Below are positions 6,590-6,788 of a stretch of DNA of 6,788 nt, piece after piece. Every line of letters begins with the position of its first letter. Position 1 is the stretch's first letter. The stretch is from Nitrospira sp. UBA2083 (GTDB lineage Bacteria > Nitrospirota > Nitrospiria > Nitrospirales > Nitrospiraceae). The stretch covers positions 20,325 to 27,112 of the forward strand of contig DCZN01000111.1 of NCBI GenBank assembly GCA_002331625.1, given 5' to 3'. Position numbers and translations under genes: made by a program. Under the pieces are notes generated by a model, which saw only the letters and a list, made by a program, of their open reading frames with translations, searched no databases and was not told the origin of the DNA.

Positions 6590-6788
6590 TGGATGAGCCT
6601 TCCGCTCCACCTCCAATGTGCTGGCGGGGTCGTCAAACTATAAGACGGCCCCCCAAGCATGTGATGCAAGATGTGGGCAGTCAACCGTTTGTGCCACCTC
6701 TTCGTGATCCGGCTTTGACACTGCGCCGAAGGCTGTTGGTCAACAGCCTCTTCAAGCATGTGGAGGAGATTCAGAATCTGGATGCCGG
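6589..6788 (+). CDS. Possible start of an unknown gene, cut by the window edge
   Basis: A reading frame stays open from the ATG at 6589-6591, which shares its A with the phoX stop codon (TAATG), through 66 codons to the right edge. GGGAGG (6572-6577) and GGGAG (6581-6585) lie upstream, so translational coupling to phoX is plausible. The first 25 codons are Pro/Arg-rich and include ATA and AGA, unlike phoX, and they cover a strong hairpin (6626-6652). The later part (VPPLRDPALTLRRRLLVNSL, then FKHVEEIQNLDA) looks more protein-like. The true start may therefore be the in-frame ATG at 6664, although that has no clear ribosome-binding site. I do not recognise the family. Confidence 0.45.
   Translation, partial: MDEPSAPPPMCWRGRQTIRRPPKHVMQDVGSQPFVPPLRDPALTLRRRLLVNSLFKHVEEIQNLDA
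6626..6652 (+). terminator. Hairpin downstream of phoX, terminator-like
   Basis: GGGGTCGTC (6626-6634) pairs with GACGGCCCC (6644-6652) in a 9-bp stem with one G-T pair and a 9-nt loop, 37 nt after the phoX stop. No T-run follows on either strand, so it is not a standard intrinsic terminator. It may stabilise the mRNA 3' end or assist termination. It conflicts with the reading frame at 6589 if that frame is translated. Confidence 0.35.
6730..6749. repeat. Near-perfect short palindrome
   Basis: AGGCTGTTG and CAACAGCCT flank the dinucleotide GT, giving 9-bp arms. In RNA it would form a stem with a 4-nt loop. It lies inside the open frame at the right edge and has no T-run, so it may be only coding sequence that happens to be symmetrical. 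Confidence 0.4.

Noticed and set aside
5846..6616. 256-codon reverse-strand ORF inside phoX
   Set aside because: It lies opposite the conserved C-terminal part of phoX and has no motif or ribosome-binding site that would support it.

Overview
The window reads as a phosphorus-handling locus from a moderately GC-rich Gram-negative-type bacterium. The style of the proteins and the PPK1 / RMD1-like / PhoX combination suggest a Nitrospira-like member of Nitrospirota. That placement is an inference from general resemblance and was not tested.

Layout, left to right. Positions 1-274 hold no gene I can support. A possible small reverse-strand gene (275-490, 71 aa) has a very good Shine-Dalgarno sequence and a PHO-box-like repeat array upstream (544-581). 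A second PHO-box-like array with a near-consensus -10 (690-743) precedes a leader of about 220 nt, and then ppk1 (970-3108), which encodes a complete polyphosphate kinase with both conserved histidines. Converging on it from the right is a reverse-strand gene (3245-4348) for an RMD1/DUF155-type protein with one C-terminal membrane segment. Across a 225-bp divergent region with a third PHO-box-like array (4458-4495) lies phoX (4574-6589). It encodes a Tat-exported PhoX-family alkaline phosphatase, and its start should be 4574, just after an AGGAGGAG ribosome-binding site, not the upstream ATG at 4502. The window ends in an open reading frame that begins on the phoX stop codon (TAATG) and runs off the edge.

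How the parts fit. PhoX would release phosphate from organic phosphoesters outside the cytoplasmic membrane, and PPK1 would polymerise phosphate into polyphosphate inside the cell. The strongest non-coding signal is that both genes have four NTNAC-like pentamers exactly 11 bp apart. This is the architecture of PhoB-type operators, and a potential -10 lies 10 bp after the last repeat in each case. A third array with the same spacing faces the small reverse ORF. I infer a local phosphate-starvation (Pho) regulon that joins phosphate scavenging and storage, with the RMD1-like membrane protein as an uncharacterised neighbour. I saw no mobile elements, CRISPR arrays, tRNAs or rRNAs.
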